Origin: Shinisaurus crocodilurus
Lineage: Eukaryota > Chordata > Lepidosauria > Squamata > Shinisauridae
Assembly (NCBI GenBank): GCA_021292165.1
Contig: CM037888.1
Location: 28,571,140-28,635,139 of the forward strand
Reading direction: 5' to 3'
DNA: 64,000 nucleotides
The notes under the pieces are model-generated. The model was not told the origin of the DNA. It saw nothing but the letters and a program-made list of their open reading frames with translations, and ran no database searches. Both the position numbers and the translations under genes were made by a program. Of the stretch, positions 62,398-64,000 are shown in pieces (position 1 is the stretch's first letter; each line of letters starts with the position of its first letter).

Positions 62398-63110
62398 TAT
62401 GTGTAATGGACAGATTCTCCCTCCCTGAGAGTCCGAGCCGATCACAGAGCTCAGAATGTGAAAGGCAGCTTAACACTCATTCTGGTTTGGGGATGGGAAT
62501 GGGAAACATCTAGTGACAGAATCAGAAGCAACAGTAGAGGCTGGAAGGGAACTCTGTGTAGAAAAGTTACCTCAGCCTGGAGTTGAACTATTGTAACTGT
62601 TGTAAGATAGGCAAGCACTTGAATGTATCATTTGCTTCCGTCCATAGAAATAAACTTGTGTGGTTTTACCATTAGATCTTGGTGCGCGAGTGAGTGACTA
62701 AGGGAAGAAACACACACATCTTTGAGGAGCAATCTCGGTGGGGAAAGAAGAAGGTGGCAGCGAGGGAAATAACTGTATTCAGGTCCTTACCCTAGTTAGC
62801 CCGAGGCTGTTGGGACCAAAGGCTTGTGTGGAAAGGGGAGTGCCCCGGGCAACTGCTGGTGTGTCTCTGAGGGATTGGGAAGGAGAGCCTAAGTGTCAGA
62901 GGCTGAGTCTCTTCCCTGAATCCCAGGTAGGAGACAAACAGGATACCTGAGGGGGATATAGTGACCTGGGTGTGGGGCCTGAGTATGAAGGCCCATGGCT
63001 CGAGCAAGGGGGCTGTATAACAGAAAGATTATGGTGGTTAGAAACCGATGAACATGCTACTACGTGTTTCCAGAAAGGTGGGGGCAGCGGTGGGTGTCAC
63101 CAGAGATATG
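62398..63110 (+). repeat. LTR-like dispersed repeat, copy 2
   Basis: Collinear with 32971-33760: CTGGTTTGGGGATGGGAATG, GGCAAGCACTTGAATGTATC, AGAAATAAACTTGTGTGG, GAGTGACTAAGGG, ACTGCTGGTGTGTCTCTGAG, GGGATTGGGA, GCCCATGGCTCGAGCAAGGG and GGGGGCAGCGGTGGGTGTCA. No coding region of a retroelement was found beside it. Confidence 0.5.
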
Positions 63111-63332
63111 ATTGACTGTGTAATAAATAAACTACTGCTCTGCTGGATTTATCTTCTGCATTTTTTTAACCATCCCCATTCAATTTGACAGAAAAGAAAT
63201 TGCTTTTGGCTGGTGGGTGGATTCAAAGGAGAAGAACATTTCAGTGCAATTCCCATGGCTGGGGCGCAGGGTCCTTGCACTTCTCTTAATTTCAAGGTGG
63301 TCTGTCTTTCATTGTACAATAACTTCTAGAGC
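63111..63332. other. short unassigned segment
   Basis: Nothing recognised. Confidence 0.4.
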
Positions 63333-63405
63333 ATAGCTGGCTGGGGCATGCTGGGAGTTGTAGGCCAAAAACATCTGGGGACCCAAGGTTGGAGAGCCCT
63401 GGCCT
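63333..63405. mobile_element. palindromic hAT MITE family A, right half
   Basis: GCATAGCTGGCTGGGGCATG, CTGGGAGTTGTAGGCC and AAGGTTGGAGAGCCCTG. Ends in the GCCCTG variant like 44291-44426. The left arm is missing. Confidence 0.82.
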
Positions 63406-64000
63406 AGAGGAAGACCTCATGAGGTAACTCCTCCCCTGGAGCTCTTTCAGATCAGGGATTCTGGGGGCTGAAGAGCAATGCAGAGATGTATAATAGGTAG
63501 AAAACACACACACACAGCACCCTCGACCACATCGCAACGATAAGCTAAGCTCAAAAGCACCACCAAAATAAATTTGCACTCCAAGAACGAAGCAGAGAAA
63601 TGGAATCCTCTTTTGCGGGGGAAGAAAACTTTCAGGATAACTGCAGGACAGATTTTGGCACAGCACTGAAATAAACTTATAATGCTGCTAATAAAACATA
63701 GGCCAGACACCTATTCTTTCCTAACAAAGTCGGTGCAGCTTCTCACCATCACTAGCAGGAAAATTGCGAGAGCGCTATATTGAGTCAGGAATCCTATACC
63801 AGGTCGAGCGTGCTCAGTTTGCGCTCCTGCTTTTGCCCAAGGCCACCAGCGTCTGTTGCTCAAACCCATCTTGGGTCCTGACAACAAGGCCGCCAATCAA
63901 CTTCCATCTCAGGTTCCTGTCTACTAGACGTCTACAAATGATACTTTTGCCCTTTAACGCTTCCCCAAGATTATTAATTAGCTGTCAGTTTCCTAACAGC
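63406..64000. other. stretch without recognisable gene
   Basis: A (CA)n run lies at 63506-63518. Otherwise unrecognised. The 124-codon minus frame at 63292-63666 runs into the MITE half and has no domain. Confidence 0.4.

Overview
The window is vertebrate nuclear DNA, most likely from a squamate reptile. The main evidence is repeated copies of a tRNA-headed SINE that ends in a short Bov-B-like tail (the Sauria SINE type, which is established as squamate-specific). These sit among CR1, L2, RTE-like and L1-like LINE fragments and many palindromic hAT-type MITEs. I could support no intact host protein-coding gene, rRNA gene or functional tRNA gene. Every long reading frame I examined is either a LINE or transposase relic or a product of simple sequence, a palindrome or a minisatellite. 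The window therefore reads as intergenic or intronic DNA built by nested transposition.

Layout. 1-10 kb: scattered SINE and LINE tails, one hAT element (2361-2710), palindromic repeats and long stretches with no recognisable element. 10-25 kb: Sauria SINEs, one of them split by a palindromic element with a 9-bp target duplication (11841-12040). A CR1 (15541-16538) splits a palindromic MITE. 5S rRNA-derived SINEs lie at 16839-16994 and 24791-24965, a 5S/tRNA composite at 19411-19702, a Tigger-like MITE at 19853-20103, an L1 ORF2 relic near 20.3-20.7 kb and a CR1 coding remnant at 22660-23250. 25-32 kb: a 1.25-kb L2 relic keeping its YADD box, then a CR1 interrupted by a 1,047-bp GACTC-rich hAT-like element. 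32-41 kb: an LTR-like repeat, a second GACTC element (35501-36187) and AT-rich hAT-like repeats. 41-50 kb: two pieces of an endonuclease-encoding LINE, an L2 split by a hAT MITE, more SINEs, and a recent tandem duplication of a SINE tail bounded by GAT-trinucleotide arrays. 50-64 kb: a decayed hAT transposase (about 52.56-53.33 kb), L2 and old CR1/L3 relics, another 5S/CR1 SINE, a perfect hAT palindrome and the second LTR-like repeat.

How the parts relate. Several LINE families (CR1, L2, RTE, L1) are present with SINEs that carry matching tails. Short palindromic elements with 8-bp target duplications look like passengers of hAT transposases, and one decayed hAT transposase is present. The best candidates for something undescribed are: (1) the GACTC-subterminal hAT-like element, with two copies, clear target duplications and an internal 96-bp minisatellite that differs in copy number; (2) the 5S rRNA/CR1-tailed SINE; and (3) palindromic families that share one hairpin core but have different termini. 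All family names rest on my reading of motifs. No database search was possible, and most boundaries without a visible target duplication are uncertain by about 5-20 bp.
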